Positions 45,764 through 54,802 of a stretch of 64,000 nt of DNA are shown here, piece by piece. The notes under the pieces are model-generated. The model was not told the DNA's origin. It did no database searches and saw only the letters and a list, made by a program, of their open reading frames with translations. The DNA comes from Rouxiella badensis. Lineage in GTDB: Bacteria; Pseudomonadota; Gammaproteobacteria; Enterobacterales; Enterobacteriaceae. The number at the start of each line of letters is the position of its first letter. The first letter of the stretch is position 1. A program made the translations under genes and the position numbers. The stretch spans positions 1,302,001 to 1,366,000 of the forward strand of contig CP114060.1 of the NCBI GenBank assembly GCA_026967495.1. The letters run 5' to 3'.

Positions 45764-48476
45764 ATGTTTAAAACTATGACTCAACGACTGATCCACGTGT
45801 TCAGCCGTACTTTGCCGCTACGTCTTATCCGCCGTTCTCCGATGCTGGAAAATGCCCAGCCAAACGGCGGCAAAGACTTGCCGCCTTCTATTGTTCAACA
45901 TTGCCAACACTGCGCGCGCGCCAGTGCCGAGCAGCTTTACGCCCAATTCAACAGCCATTTCGAGGGGCTGACAGAGCTTGAAGCGGAGGCCATTCGTGAA
46001 CGCGTTGGCCCGAATCAGACCAACGACCAGCAACCGATGCCGTGGTGGCAACACCTGTGGATTTGCTATCGCAACCCGTTCAACCTTCTGCTGACGATTC
46101 TGGCAGCAGTTTCATACGCCACTGAAGATATGAAGGCCACGCTGGTCATTGGCAGTATGGTGGTTATCTCTACCCTGATGCGCTTTGTTCAGGAGGCGCG
46201 CTCCAATAAAGCCGCCGATGCGCTAAAGGCCATGGTCAGCAATACGGCTACCGTGCTTCGCAGCGATACTCAAACCGGGCAAAGCCGCACCGTTGAATTA
46301 CCTATCAATCAGCTTGTTCCCGGCGACCTAGTGAAACTCTCTGCGGGCGATATGATCCCGGCCGACCTGCGTATCCTGTCCGCCAAAGACCTGTTCATCA
46401 GCCAGGCGGCGTTGACCGGAGAGTCGCTGCCCGTTGAGAAGCAGGCCAATAGCCGCATGCCGGTTGACTGCGATCCTCTTGAGCAGGATACGCTGTGCTT
46501 TATGGGCACCAACGTTATCAGCGGTACGGCGTTGGCAATGGTTATCTCTACCGGTGCGCAGACCTGGTTTGGTCAGCTTGCCGAGCGCGTCATGAAGCAA
46601 GACGACCAGCCGAACGCCTTCCAGCGCGGCATCAGCAAAGTCAGCTGGCTGCTGATCCGCTTTATGATGGTGATGACGCCAGTGGTGCTGCTGATCAACG
46701 GCTATACCAAGGGTGACTGGTGGGAGGCGGCGTTATTCTCGCTGTCGGTGGCCGTAGGTCTGACGCCAGAGATGCTGCCGATGATTGTCACCTCGACGCT
46801 GGCAAAGGGAGCCGTCAAACTTTCTCGTCAAAAAGTCATTGTTAAACATCTGGATGCCATTCAGAACTTTGGTGCGATGGATATTCTGTGCACCGACAAA
46901 ACCGGCACCCTGACGCAGGACAAAATCATTCTTGAGCGCCATACCGACGTATTGGGTACGCCATGTAATGATGTGCTGCATCTGGCGTGGCTCAACAGCC
47001 ATTATCAAACTGGGTTGAAGAACCTGCTCGATGTCGCAGTGCTTGAGGGCGCTGAGGCGGTTGAAATGGAACAGAGACAGAATCGCTATATCAAAATCGA
47101 CGAGATTCCGTTCGACTTTGACCGTCGCCGTATGTCTGTGGTGGTGTCAGAGGCTGCTGATTATCATCGTTTGATCTGTAAAGGCGCGCTGGAAGAGATC
47201 CTGTCGATTTGTACGCTGGTAAAGCTCAACGATGAAACTGTCCCCTTGACCGCGCAGCTGCTGAGCCGTATTCGCGGTATCACGGATGACCTTAATCAGC
47301 AGGGTCTGCGGGTGGTTGCGGTCGCGCATAAAGTCATACCTGCACGCACCCACGATTACGCGGTAGCGGATGAATCGAGCCTGATCCTTGCCGGTTACAT
47401 CGCGTTCCTCGATCCACCAAAAGAGAGCACGGCACCGGCTTTAAAAGCCTTGCAGCGTAAAGGTGTGACCGTCAAGATCCTGACCGGTGACAACCCGCTG
47501 GTCGCGAGAAAAGTCTGTAAGGACGTAGGAACTCGAAGTTGACAATATTTTGACTGGCAGCGACGTTGAGAAATTGAGTGACGCTGAGCTGGCTGAGGTG
47601 GCAAGAAATACTCGCGTATTTGCCAAGCTGGCACCGCTGCACAAGGAGCGTATTGTGCGCGTACTGCGTGAGCAAGGGCACGTGGTCGGCTTTATGGGAG
47701 ATGGCATTAACGATGCTCCCGCGCTGCGTGCCGCTGACATCGGCATTTCGGTTGATTCTGCCGTCGATATCGCCAAAGAGGCGGCCGATATCATCCTGCT
47801 GGAAAAAAGCCTGATGGTGTTAGAGCAGGGCGTGACAGAAGGGCGTCGCACTTTTGCCAACATGCTTAAGTACATCAAGATGACCGCCAGCTCAAACTTC
47901 GGTAATGTTTTCAGCGTATTGGTTGCGAGCGCCTTCCTGCCGTTCCTGCCTATGCTGCCGTTGCATCTGCTGGTGCAGAACCTGATTTATGATGTGTCGC
48001 AGGTTGCTATTCCTTTCGATAACGTCGACGAGGAGCAACTGTCTAAACCCCAGCGCTGGAACGCCGGCGATATTGGGCGTTTTATGGTGTTCTTCGGTCC
48101 TATCAGCTCAGTGTTTGATATTCTCACCTTCTCGCTGATGTGGTGGGTGTTCAAGGCGAATACGCCTGAGATGCAGACTCTATTCCAGTCCGGCTGGTTC
48201 ATCGAAGGCCTGCTGTCGCAGACGCTGATTGTACATATGATCCGCACCCGTAAAGTGCCATTTATTCAAAGCCGGGCTTCGTTGCCACTGTGCATCATGA
48301 CACTGCTGGTAGTGATTACCGGTATCGGGATTATCTTCTCGCCGGTGGCCGGGTTCCTGCAACTTCAGGCACTGCCGCTCAGCTACTTCCCATGGCTGAT
48401 TGTGATTCTGGCGGCCTACATGGTGATGACCCAGGGCGTTAAAGGCTGGTTTGTGCGTCGTTACGGCTGGCAGTAA
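45764..48476 (+). CDS. mgtA: Magnesium-importing P-type ATPase MgtA (frame broken by 1 nt)
   Basis: Inner-membrane P3B-type ATPase that takes up Mg under limitation. ATG at 45764 (M-F-K-T-M-T-Q-R-L) has AAGGT upstream; earlier in-frame sequence is leader. TGES in LTGESLPVEK, the phosphorylated Asp in CTDKTGTLTQDK (about residue 380) and GDGINDAPALRAADIG are all present, followed by six C-terminal membrane segments and YGWQ. The frame breaks after C-K-D-V-G: GGAACTC at 47528-47534 must lose a base (GGGCTC or GGACTC) to read G-L-E-V-D-N-I-L. Repaired length is 903 residues. Confidence 0.95.
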
Positions 48477-48490
48477 AATTTTGATGTAAC

Positions 48491-48527
48491 AAAGCCCCCA
48501 CGGTTAGCCAACTGCGGGGGCTTTTTT
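48491..48527. terminator. Bidirectional terminator between mgtA and the nucleoside hydrolase gene
   Basis: AAAGCCCCC and GGGGGCTTTTTT form a 9-bp stem around a 16-base loop. It lies between convergent genes and touches the stop codon of the minus-strand one. Confidence 0.85.
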
Positions 48528-49443
48528 ACAAGCGACTTAAGCGCTCGGCCAGCATCTCCAGCAGGCGAGGATTATCGACTTCGGTCATAACATCAATATT
48601 GGTTGAATCATCGTCGAGGTGACGAGGCTTAACGGCAACCAGCGTCTGACCTCGGTGCTGGTCATCCTGATAGCTCACGCTGATTTTCCCCGCGATGCCT
48701 GTAAACAGGCTAGGGTCGATAAGCCAGGCAATGACGCAAGGGTCGTGCAGGCAAGGATCGCTAACCCCATAGTTGCGCAGCATGGCCGTTGCGGTCTTCA
48801 GTAAAGGATTCACCTGCTCTAGGGCATCAAGATAAGGGGCGTTTATCTTGGCTTGCAGGGTGACATCAAGACCAAACATCACCTGAGGAATACCCGCGCT
48901 CAGCACCACGTGTGCGGCCCAAGGGTCAACGTAGATATTGAATTCAGCAGTCGGGGAGACATTGCCCGGACAGAAAGCCGCACCGCCCATAAATACCAGC
49001 CGTTTTATCTTCGGAACAATGGTCGGGTCTTTGATAATCGCCAGCGCAATGTTGGTCATCGGGCCGATAGGGCAGAGCGTGATTTGGCCCGGTTCGGCGT
49101 GCAGGGTATGGATGATGAAGTCGACGGCGTGCTGAGGTTCCAGGCTAAAGGCAGGCTGAGGCAGCTTCACGTTCCCAAGCCCGTCATTACCGTGAACCGT
49201 GGTATGGATGCACTCGGCTTCAAGCATTGGGCGTGTGCATCCGGCATAGACTGGGATGTCTTCTCGGCCCGCAAGGGTACAAATGCGACGCGCATTATAG
49301 GAGGTTCTTTCGAGCGAAACGTTGCCTGAAACCGTCGTGATACCGACCAGTTCAATCTCTTCTGGCGAGGCCAGGGCCAGCAAAATAGCCACCGCGTCAT
49401 CAATGCCGGGATCGCAGTCGAGAATGATTTTATGTTGTGCCAT
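48526..49443 (-). CDS. Ribonucleoside hydrolase (IUNH family, Rih-like)
   Basis: Hydrolyses nucleosides to base and ribose, most likely pyrimidine nucleosides as in RihA/RihB; the exact preference cannot be told. The product has 305 residues. The calcium/ribose site D-C-D-P-G-I-D-D is at residues 9-16, TTVHGNDGLGNV supplies further ligand residues, FNIYVDPWAAHVVLSAG is the family block, and HDPCVIAWL holds the C-terminal His-Asp pair. Convergent with mgtA. No transporter gene is beside it. Confidence 0.94.
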   Translation of the reverse strand: MAQHKIILDCDPGIDDAVAILLALASPEEIELVGITTVSGNVSLERTSYNARRICTLAGREDIPVYAGCTRPMLEAECIHTTVHGNDGLGNVKLPQPAFSLEPQHAVDFIIHTLHAEPGQITLCPIGPMTNIALAIIKDPTIVPKIKRLVFMGGAAFCPGNVSPTAEFNIYVDPWAAHVVLSAGIPQVMFGLDVTLQAKINAPYLDALEQVNPLLKTATAMLRNYGVSDPCLHDPCVIAWLIDPSLFTGIAGKISVSYQDDQHRGQTLVAVKPRHLDDDSTNIDVMTEVDNPRLLEMLAERLSRL

Positions 49444-49538
49444 GAGCCACCTTGCATAAGTTGTATGAACGTCTTGCTGCGCGTTAAGGCTATAAAATTA
49501 GACGCCTTATCGCGCACTGGCAACGCGTTTTTATGCTA

Positions 49539-49654
49539 TCACCGGTAGAGATTAAAACGCTGTTCGTTCAGCCAGACTGTGGCCTGGCTCATGAGTTTAG
49601 CGTCGCCCTGTAGGTTGGGGTTATTCAGCAACCATCGAAAAATAACTCTGATTC
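49539..49654 (-). pseudogene. Possible gene-end fragment of unknown origin
   Basis: A minus-strand open stretch of about 38 codons without a start, ending W-L-N-E-Q-R-F-N-L-Y-R before TGA at 49541-49539. It reads like a protein C terminus (L-L-N-N-P-N-L-Q-G-D-A-K-L-M-S-Q-A-T-V), and a stop lies just upstream in frame. I do not recognise it. Chance is possible. Confidence 0.3.
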
Positions 49655-49671
49655 ATCTCAACGCCGTCGGT

Positions 49672-50155
49672 TTAGAGTCGGTATGCGTTTGGGGTGTGTT
49701 GAGAAATAAAGTCGACCCTAATGCCGGTAATGCCGTTAGCTAAGACCTCTTTAATCTTTTCAACAGACTGATTAATAGTGAGGTTGGGCTGCTTTGAGAG
49801 TCTAAGGGCTGTGATGGCGTGTTTACGATACTGGTCGGTTCCTGGCGCCTGTTTTAAATCCGCTGAGGCTTTTCTTGCCCCTGTCGGAGACCCTTGCATT
49901 TTCTCAGTGATATTTTGAATAGCCCTCGCTGGCTTGCCTGGCAAAGCGGGAAGTGCGCCCTATCGAGAGGGGCTTTAGCGGCAGGTTCAGGTGTGAGACT
50001 GCTGTGTTTCCAATTGCTCATAAATGTCCCGATACGATTTTTATCCCTTTCAAGTTCAGAATAAAGGCGCCTTAGGCTTTTTGTACTGGGGTATCCGTTG
50101 TTACATTAAGCGAGATGATATTTATACGATTGTGAGAACGTAGTCGACAGGTCAT
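49672..50155 (-). pseudogene. Fourth member of the AT-rich paralog family, frame broken twice
   Basis: Read in three frames, the stretch gives a plausible single protein of about 161 residues. It starts at ATG 50155 (M-T-C-R-L-R-S-H-N-R), and needs one extra C in the run near 50055 to reach T-P-S-T-K-S-L-R-R-L-Y-S-E-L-E. It then needs one extra base near 49962 to reach A-P-L-P-A-L-P-G-K-P-A-R-A-I-Q-N-I, and continues to H-T-P-N-A-Y-R-L. The first block fits the shared N-terminal motif of the neighbours and the last fits their second block (I-T-A-L-R-L-S..I-N-Q-S-V-E-K-I-K). It may be a real gene with two sequence errors or a decayed one. Function unknown. Confidence 0.5.
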
Positions 50156-50220
50156 GGCGGCCACCAAATTTAAAAGTTATTTTTATATTAAATATTTTTT
50201 AATTATCGCAGTCGGTGTCA

Positions 50221-51534
50221 TCACGCATGTCTTGAAGTGGCTGATGGGTCGTTAAATCCGATGTCGATTATCGGTGGGAGTGGCGCTTGTCTCTTAAGTC
50301 GGGCGAGTTGGCTGAGTCGGTTTTTTGCTGTGTTAAGTTGATCTATCTGTGCATCAAGGGGGTTCGACAAGCTTTGGGTATCTGCTTTGTTTATTTTAAA
50401 TATATCACGCTTTATCTTTTCGATTTTTGCATCAGCATCAGCTAGCAGTTTTTGATAGTTAACAATGGCGGAAGCACCGTTTAATGCCTTTGGCTGCTGA
50501 GGATTCGTTTCATAGGTGAGGGCATCAATTTGATAATCATCTATCTTGTCATAGATGTATTCATCATCACTATGTGCATAGCCAGACTCTTCTGACTCTG
50601 ATGCTATTTTCTCGTGAAATTGACGGTATTCTTTTTCCTCATAAGAATAGTTGTCAGCATGACGTGTTTTTTCGGCATGGGTAGGATGATCCTCAACGAA
50701 CTTTTTGAATGAAAGTTCTTCAATTTTTTGTTTGATCGATTTCAGTGAGTTTTCCGATAAAATAGCTGATGTCTTAGCATTAACCTGCGGCAGGCGCTGG
50801 GTAATATCGAAAAATCCGCAGATCTCATCACTCACTGGAGGATAGTCCGGATGAGAAAAACCAGCATCAGGTCGATTAGCAATAAACTGTATGTTAGCTT
50901 GACGAGGAAATAACGTTTTTTTTATTTCCGCAATGGCCTCATCGATGGAGTATTTCTTTTCTACAGATTTGGCAATGGCTATCCCTGCTTTCTTCTTCAC
51001 CTCCCTGCTAAAAGGTTGAGTAAGCGTTTGAATGTTTTTGAAGGCTGAAATTATAGGTTCAACGGTCAACTTTCCTAATTCTTGTTTCATAATAAAGTTG
51101 TTGGCTGCCACATATTTTTCACGCTCATCGTAAAGCGGAAGTTTGTTAAAGTCGTTACTGTTATATATTCGGTAGAATATTTTATTTATTTTTTCATTGC
51201 CGTTTTTCATTATAATCTTCTCGTTGATGCGAAGATTATAAGGAGATTGAATGGTATTATTCAGTGAGTTAGCGATCTGCTTGTTTATCATCGCTATCTT
51301 TCGTTCGCTAAAGTTAACCTGTAGGTGTCTAAGTTCGAGTAAATCAGAGTAGGTTTTACTGTGATTAACAAAGTTATTTTTTATTTTTATAACTCCAAAC
51401 AAATGACCAAAGTTATTTTTAATCGCAGTAACATTCTTTATGAAATTTTTAATATTTCTCGTGGATGGATTGTTTTTTATCTTATTGATTAAGTCAATAG
51501 AGCGAGACTCCATGCCTGCGATAGCGCTTGTCAT
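50221..51534 (-). CDS. AT-rich paralog family protein, largest member (437 residues)
   Basis: Not recognised. The protein is intact, hydrophilic, with no signal peptide or membrane segment. The N-terminal block near residues 22-50 (N-P-S-T-R-N-I-K-N-F-I-K-N..N-N-F-G-H-L-F-G-V) recurs in the neighbours, as does A-I-A-K-S-V-E-K-K-Y-S-I-D-E-A-I-A-E-I-K near 190-215. Around residues 315-345 is an acidic tyrosine-rich stretch (S-G-Y-A-H-S-D-D-E-Y-I-Y-D-K-I-D-D-Y). A predicted coiled coil follows, then a proline motif Q-A-P-L-P-P-I near the end. ATG 51534 has AAGGG eight bases upstream. Codon use is strongly A/T-biased compared with flanking genes, suggesting transfer. Confidence 0.8.
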   Translation of the reverse strand: MTSAIAGMESRSIDLINKIKNNPSTRNIKNFIKNVTAIKNNFGHLFGVIKIKNNFVNHSKTYSDLLELRHLQVNFSERKIAMINKQIANSLNNTIQSPYNLRINEKIIMKNGNEKINKIFYRIYNSNDFNKLPLYDEREKYVAANNFIMKQELGKLTVEPIISAFKNIQTLTQPFSREVKKKAGIAIAKSVEKKYSIDEAIAEIKKTLFPRQANIQFIANRPDAGFSHPDYPPVSDEICGFFDITQRLPQVNAKTSAILSENSLKSIKQKIEELSFKKFVEDHPTHAEKTRHADNYSYEEKEYRQFHEKIASESEESGYAHSDDEYIYDKIDDYQIDALTYETNPQQPKALNGASAIVNYQKLLADADAKIEKIKRDIFKINKADTQSLSNPLDAQIDQLNTAKNRLSQLARLKRQAPLPPIIDIGFNDPSATSRHA

Positions 51535-51673
51535 TTCATAACCCTTAATATAATGCAGACCATTCTGCGATGCTAGCGTAGGATGATTTTAGGTTCTATC
51601 AATAATCGCTTAAGTGATTATTGATAGGGTTAACCCGAATTTTATGGCGGGATATTACTCGTTGATGAAATTT

Positions 51674-52591
51674 CTAGATGTAAAAACAGGGGCGATTTTT
51701 AGAGTCGTAGTATATTTCTCCTTCTACGAGTTTAGAATTTCCATAACGGAGGATGGGTGATTTATCCGGCGTATCAATACTGCCGTCCGCAATTCGTGGC
51801 GTATCAGAGTAATTCACCTGACTCATTCTTCCATAAATTAACGCATTTAATTTTTTCCGGTAGTTTTCGTCATTTTTACCGCGAACGCTTTCTTGATAGG
51901 GATGAAGAGGTTTTTCGACCACAGGCACCACCGTCTTGGGTTCGGTGATAACGTAGTCTTGACGTATGACAGAAAAAATTCCTAGCGTATTGCTATTATT
52001 TGAGGCCCGAAGAAAATTTTTTCCCACGTTGAAATCTTCATTCTCGAAGGCTTTATCAAACCTCACGGTATAACCTTTTCCTAGTAACTCGTTTTCGATA
52101 GATGCAAGTGTTTCATTAACGTCAAGAGCATCCATTTTTGCATACTGTAATGCCATTTGTGCTTTAGTATAAATATTGTCATTGGGAGGGTAGACTGTCA
52201 CATAGTTAGCTTTAAAATGATTAATATCTTCTTTGGTATTTTCAATGACTGGTATGATTTCGTTATGCTTCAGTGATTTATAAAAAGATTTGCATATTGC
52301 TTTATTGATTATGTTTCTCTGTTTTTTACTAAATACATTTGATATGTTACTTCCTTTTTCCTTAAAACCATTCTTATAGAGTTTTTCCAGGATATCACAA
52401 GTCTGATTGTGTCTTTTGAAGTCTTCACCGGATCTACCGATGTGAAGAAAACGGCTGAATGAGTTATTCACACCGCTGATATTTTTTATAAAACATTTTA
52501 TATCTTTAGTTGATGGCTTTTGGCTCTCCGATATTCTATCGAATAAAACTTTTGAAGGTACTCTAAATTTTAAGAATGATGAAATATTCAT
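51674..52591 (-). CDS. AT-rich paralog family protein (305 residues)
   Basis: Not recognised. The frame is intact. The shared N-terminal motif lies near residues 26-54 (K-P-S-T-K-D-I-K-C-F-I-K-N-I-S-G-V-N-N-S-F). Like the 437-residue neighbour it continues with F..H-x-x-T..L-x-x-L and an I-N-K-A-I block. The second shared block is M-A-L-Q-Y-A-K-M-D-A-L-D-V-N-E-T-L-A-S-I-E-N-E-L-L near 145-170. The C-terminal third is proline/threonine-containing with scattered Tyr (L-I-Y-G-R-M, V-N-Y-S-D-T, E-I-Y-Y-D-S). No signal peptide, no membrane segment. Upstream GAGG before ATG 52591 is convincing. Confidence 0.78.
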   Translation of the reverse strand: MNISSFLKFRVPSKVLFDRISESQKPSTKDIKCFIKNISGVNNSFSRFLHIGRSGEDFKRHNQTCDILEKLYKNGFKEKGSNISNVFSKKQRNIINKAICKSFYKSLKHNEIIPVIENTKEDINHFKANYVTVYPPNDNIYTKAQMALQYAKMDALDVNETLASIENELLGKGYTVRFDKAFENEDFNVGKNFLRASNNSNTLGIFSVIRQDYVITEPKTVVPVVEKPLHPYQESVRGKNDENYRKKLNALIYGRMSQVNYSDTPRIADGSIDTPDKSPILRYGNSKLVEGEIYYDSKNRPCFYI

Positions 52592-52736
52592 TTTATCCTC
52601 TTTAAATTATAACTCTCGTTCCCGTTATATTTATCAATATTAAGTGCTTAAACTATCATAAACCGCTTAGTTTGGCGTGAAAAAGTCACGACCATCACAG
52701 CCTAGATCGTTATCTTTATATTTATAAGATTAAACA

Positions 52737-53610
52737 TTAAGCCTTGCTGTCTTTATTCTTATCTTCACTAGAATTGTAGAGCTGAATAAAACCCAGTTCA
52801 TTAAGCGATTGATAGATATGATCGGTAGCGGTTGTGGCTATATCATCATAGATTGTATTACCGTCATAGATAGCATTATCATCATAGATATCATCCTCTA
52901 TCTTTCCGATTTTTGACTCGCTATTGTCATAGTCAGGAATAATCTCGTAAAAACGATTATAAGTGTCATTGCCGGAAATTCCCTGATAAACATCATCATT
53001 ATCCATGGCAACGGAGTTTGATAAGATAACACTATTATACTTTTCAAGTAGAGTACTTTGAGCAGAAATATTCGAAGGCTGAGGGGATAAGGAAAATAAC
53101 CTCATACTTGACGCATCGAGCTTAGCCAATGTTTTAACTGTAAGCTGTTCATTTTTTAAAGGGTTGAATTCTTTAGAACTATCTAATGGGATGTTTTTTT
53201 TAGGCTGAAATTTATCTTCATGAGCCAGAGCGACAAAGCTGTTAGTGTCATAGGCAGTAAAGTTCGTTGGGATTTTTTTTGCAAACTACCATCTTTTACA
53301 CTAATAGCCTTAGTTTGATAATGCGCGATCGCATCTTTTATTTTTTTATTCTATTTTCAATGTCGATTGGAGATTCTTTACTTTTATTAATTGCTTTTAT
53401 CTTATCTTCAAGTTTTTGTAGTGCAGTGATTTTTTTCTCTGGAGTGTTAAGTGCAGCGTTGCTGGTAACCCCAAATAGTCGACTTATTTTGTTATCAACG
53501 CTATTGATATTTTTTATGATGTTTTTAACTTTTGCATGAGTCGGCATCGTTTTCAAATTATTAATTTTGGCAAGTGCCCAAGCCGTAGAAATAATGGATA
53601 TTTTGAACAT
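52737..53610 (-). CDS. AT-rich paralog family protein with acidic tyrosine repeats (frame broken twice)
   Basis: Not recognised. Appears as two frames, 53610-53338 and 53129-52737, but the gap reads through. One A added to the seven-base run at 53341-53347 gives I-K-K-I-K-D-A-I-A-H-Y-Q; one added to the eight-base run at 53273-53280 gives L-Q-K-K-I-P-T-N-F-T-A-Y-D-T-N-S-F and joins the second frame. The repaired protein has about 291 residues. The shared motif is near residues 22-48 (M-P-T-H-A-K-V-K-N-I-I-K-N). The tail holds at least seven Tyr in acidic settings: D-D-V-Y-Q-G-I, P-D-Y-D-N, D-D-I-Y-D-D-N, N-A-I-Y-D-G-N, N-T-I-Y-D-D-I, D-H-I-Y-Q-S-L. Confidence 0.7.
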
Positions 53611-53670
53611 GTTATTCCCTTTTGAAAAATAGTAGCAACTTTACGATCCTAATCAAAAAGGGTTTTTTAA

Positions 53671-53719
53671 ACTCTCACTTATCGATGATTTCACCCTCTG
53701 TGATGGTGAGAGTTTTTTA
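53671..53719. terminator. Hairpin between the AT-rich island and alx
   Basis: ACTCTCAC and GTGAGAGT enclose about 25 bases and are followed by T-runs on both sides. It may terminate leftward transcripts of alx before the island. The long loop weakens the case. Confidence 0.5.
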
Positions 53720-53771
53720 ATAACAAGAATATAAGGCCGCTTGTTTTAAGCGACCTCACTTTTTTATAAAA

Positions 53772-54734
53772 TTAAGCTTTATCCTTTCTGGCGTTGACCC
53801 AGGCATTAATAATAAGCGTCAGGGCCAGTATGCTGGCAACCACGCCTAACGAGATTCCTACGGGAATGTGGATAACGTCGAGCAACAGCATCTTCGCGCC
53901 GATGAAGATAAGGATCACCGCCAAGCCATATTTAAGCATCGAAAAGCGTTCAGCTACGTTTGCCAGCAGGAAGTACATGGCGCGCAGGCCGAGAATGGCA
54001 AACAGGTTAGAGGTCAGCACGATGAACGGATCGGTGGTGACCGCAAAAATAGCCGGAATACTGTCGACGGCAAAAATGACGTCGCTGAGTTCCACCATGA
54101 TAAGCACCAGGACCAGCGGCGTGGCATAAAGCAGGCCATTGCGGCGGATGAAGAACTTCTCCCCGGAGAGCTCGTCGGTCATACGCAAATGTCCGCGCAG
54201 CCAGCGGACTAGTGGCTTATCGCCAATCGCGCCGTCGTCCTCTTTGGCAATGGCCATTTTAATCCCGGTGAACAGCAGAAATGCGCCGAACAGGTAGAGG
54301 ATCCAGCTGAATTCTGCCACCAGCCAACTGCCCGCGAAGATCATGCCGGTACGCAGGACGATGGCACCTAACACGCCGTAGACCAGCACGCGGCGCTGTA
54401 GACTGGCAGGGACGCTGAAATAGCTGAATAGCATTAGCCAGACGAAGACGTTATCAACCGCCAGGGCTTTCTCGATGAGATAGCCCGTCAGGAAAGCTAA
54501 GGCCTGTTTGTCTGCCACCTCGCGGCCAAACTCGCCGTTGAGATACCACCAAAAACCAAAGTTAAACAGCAGCGACAATCCGACCCACAGCAGCGACCAG
54601 AGTGCAGCGCTTTTCATTGTCATGCTCTGCGCACCTTTACGGCCTTGCAGCAGCATATCCACTGCTAGCATTATCACTACCACGACGGCAAACGATCCCC
54701 ACAGTACGGGATTTCCTACGGAATTCATCATCAT
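53772..54734 (-). CDS. alx: TerC-family membrane protein Alx (Mn efflux/pH-induced)
   Basis: Inner-membrane protein of the TerC family; E. coli Alx is induced at high pH and is linked to manganese export. The product has 320 residues with eight or nine membrane segments. The family's acidic membrane residues are seen in LIEKALAVDNVFVWLMLFSYF (E and D) and MVELSDVIFAVDSIPAIFAVTTDPFIVLTSN. Three ATGs in a row offer starts; AGAGGG precedes the first. Its leader carries a riboswitch-like element. Syntenic with E. coli alx-ygjR. Confidence 0.95.
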   Translation of the reverse strand: MMMNSVGNPVLWGSFAVVVVIMLAVDMLLQGRKGAQSMTMKSAALWSLLWVGLSLLFNFGFWWYLNGEFGREVADKQALAFLTGYLIEKALAVDNVFVWLMLFSYFSVPASLQRRVLVYGVLGAIVLRTGMIFAGSWLVAEFSWILYLFGAFLLFTGIKMAIAKEDDGAIGDKPLVRWLRGHLRMTDELSGEKFFIRRNGLLYATPLVLVLIMVELSDVIFAVDSIPAIFAVTTDPFIVLTSNLFAILGLRAMYFLLANVAERFSMLKYGLAVILIFIGAKMLLLDVIHIPVGISLGVVASILALTLIINAWVNARKDKA

Positions 54735-54751
54735 GCAACCCTCTAAAAAGC

Positions 54752-54782
54752 AAAAACGGCCAACGTCAGAAGACGTTAGCCG
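54752..54782 (-). terminator. Terminator-like hairpin just before alx
   Basis: On the minus strand CGGCTAACGTC, loop TTC, TGACGTTGGCCG, then TTTTTG, ending 17 bases before the first alx ATG. As the expression platform of the upstream aptamer it suggests control by transcription attenuation. Confidence 0.75.
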
Positions 54783-54802
54783 CTCTTATTGAGCTATAAG
54801 CA

